A stretch of 21,491 bases of DNA. Source: a virus. Location: positions 1 to 21,491 of IMG/VR virus record IMGVR_UViG_3300042868_003635, one strand, 5' to 3'. Positions 20,805 through 21,491 of the stretch are shown piece after piece (the first letter of the stretch is position 1; each line of letters opens with the position of its first letter). The translations under genes were made by a program, and so were the position numbers. Below the pieces are notes generated by a model that was not told the origin of the DNA, did not search any database, and saw only the letters and a list, made by a program, of their open reading frames with translations.

Positions 20805-21052
20805 ACTCACACCACCAAAGAATCAGAGACGTTTTGACTGGCACTGACGGACTGACCGCTAAGCAGATTGAGATAGCTCTGCAAATTGACACAAGGGTTG
20901 TGCGCAAGTCGCTACAAACAATGGTTGATGTTTATGCGGACCGCTGGACTGGCCCGTACAGAGGCCAATGGGTTGCTGTCTACTGCGCTGTCGAAGTGCC
21001 CGCCGATTGCCCGCACCCTACTAAGGAAAGTAAATGGACATCATCACACTAG
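20801..21052 (+). CDS. small winged-helix-like DNA-binding protein
   Basis: This 83-residue protein begins at 20801, overlapping the previous stop by ATGA. Residues 5-45 fit a winged helix-turn-helix: HQRIRDVLTGTDGLTAKQIEIALQIDTRVVRKSLQTMVD, with TAKQIEIALQIDTRVVRKSLQ as the helix-turn-helix. The rest (DRWTGPYRGQWVAVYCAVEVPADCPHP) could be the wing and a tail. Similar small proteins occur beside phage DNA polymerase genes. It may regulate the replication genes; this is an inference. Its 3' end overlaps the DNA polymerase start by 19 bases. Confidence 0.7.
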   Translation: MNSHHQRIRDVLTGTDGLTAKQIEIALQIDTRVVRKSLQTMVDVYADRWTGPYRGQWVAVYCAVEVPADCPHPTKESKWTSSH

Positions 21053-21491
21053 ATTTCGAATCCTACTGGGCAAGCGACTATTCACTGACTAAGCTCAGCC
21101 CGCTTGAGTACGTCATGGGCGACAGGTTCGAGACTATCTCCTGTTCAATCAAGGTAAACGCGGGAGAGACTAACGTGTTATTTGGCGATGCCGATATTCG
21201 CCGAGCCTTCAAGTCACTCAACGCACAGATCAATAACGGCGCTCTACTTGGCCACAACATGCTTGGGTTTGACGCTTACATTGCGGCCTACAGGTTCGGC
21301 CTTACCCCGCGCATGTGGATGTGCACCGCAGCCATGGCTCGTCCCTTGCACGCAAAGACCTGCGGCGTCTCGCTTGCCAAGCTGGTTGAGCATTACAACT
21401 TAGGCGTGAAGAACAACGCTGTGCTTCTAGCAACAAAGGGCAAGTACTTGGCCGACTTCACCGAGGAGGAGCTGGAGCACATGCGGACCTA
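21034..21491 (+). CDS. family A DNA polymerase, N-terminal exonuclease part (runs off right edge)
   Basis: Only the first 152 codons are present. The 3'-5' exonuclease ExoI motif is at LDFES (D7, E9) and the ExoII motif at GHNMLGFDAYIAAYRFG (N75, D80), both intact. The start MDIITLDFESYW and the SLTKLSPLEYVMGDRFE segment are typical of phage DNA polymerase I-like proteins. AAGGA about 8 nt upstream supports the start. It should replicate the phage genome. The polymerase domain lies outside the window. Confidence 0.9.
   Translation, partial: MDIITLDFESYWASDYSLTKLSPLEYVMGDRFETISCSIKVNAGETNVLFGDADIRRAFKSLNAQINNGALLGHNMLGFDAYIAAYRFGLTPRMWMCTAAMARPLHAKTCGVSLAKLVEHYNLGVKNNAVLLATKGKYLADFTEEELEHMRT
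21170..21180. promoter_or_regulatory. degenerate CTAAC-GT-GTTA(t) site in the polymerase gene
   Basis: It matches the dispersed palindrome except for the last base. It lies within coding sequence (T-N-V-L), so its function is uncertain. Confidence 0.25.

Overview
The window is part of the genome of a tailed double-stranded DNA phage. It carries TerL, a portal of P22-like size, a scaffold, a capsid protein, head-tail adaptors, a fibre-tail adaptor and a tail fibre, followed by an oppositely oriented block of short early-type genes that leads into a family A DNA polymerase. The gene set and portal size suggest a short-tailed (podovirus-like) particle. SD-like ribosome binding sites, sigma70-like promoters and an rrn-type boxA point to a proteobacterial host, perhaps a betaproteobacterium; the host call is an inference. 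No integrase, lysis gene, phage RNA polymerase, tRNA or CRISPR array is visible.

Layout. From 1 to 11871 everything is read leftward. In transcription order this is a small Lys-rich protein, a TerS-position protein, TerL, portal, a 69-residue protein, scaffold, major capsid protein, two adaptor-type proteins, a small structural protein, a 704-residue protein built from about 33 repeats of 20 residues, a fibre-tail adaptor and a tail fibre that runs off the left edge. Positions 11872-12681 are a non-coding divergent control region. It holds a leftward promoter, a possible rightward promoter, and a long rightward leader with a perfect TGCTCTTTA boxA followed by a series of RNA hairpins and a nested three-helix element. 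The leader feeds one 172-residue gene of unknown function. Positions 13201-13781 are a second non-coding, AT-rich stretch with a terminator and five copies of TAATCTAA/TTAGATTA. From 13782 to the right edge everything is read rightward: a ribbon-helix-helix (RHH) DNA-binding protein, a 30-residue membrane peptide, a 162-residue unknown, a 706-residue unknown, an M20/M28-like zinc peptidase, a DUF6876 protein, a chain of small genes joined mostly by ATGA overlaps (including a 29-residue gene), a small zinc-finger protein, a winged-helix protein and the start of DNA polymerase.

The most striking signal is a dispersed palindrome, CTAAC-N2 to 4-GTTAG. It has eight exact copies where about 0.06 is expected by chance, mostly between genes. 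In two cases (7728-7745 and 5468-5483) it sits between recognisable -35 and -10 boxes, and a one-mismatch copy covers the -10 box of the leftward late promoter. This looks like a genome-wide operator set. The RHH protein at 13782, which has a copy just upstream of its own gene, is the best candidate in this window to bind it. Together with the boxA leader this suggests a phage with an unusual, layered transcription-control scheme.
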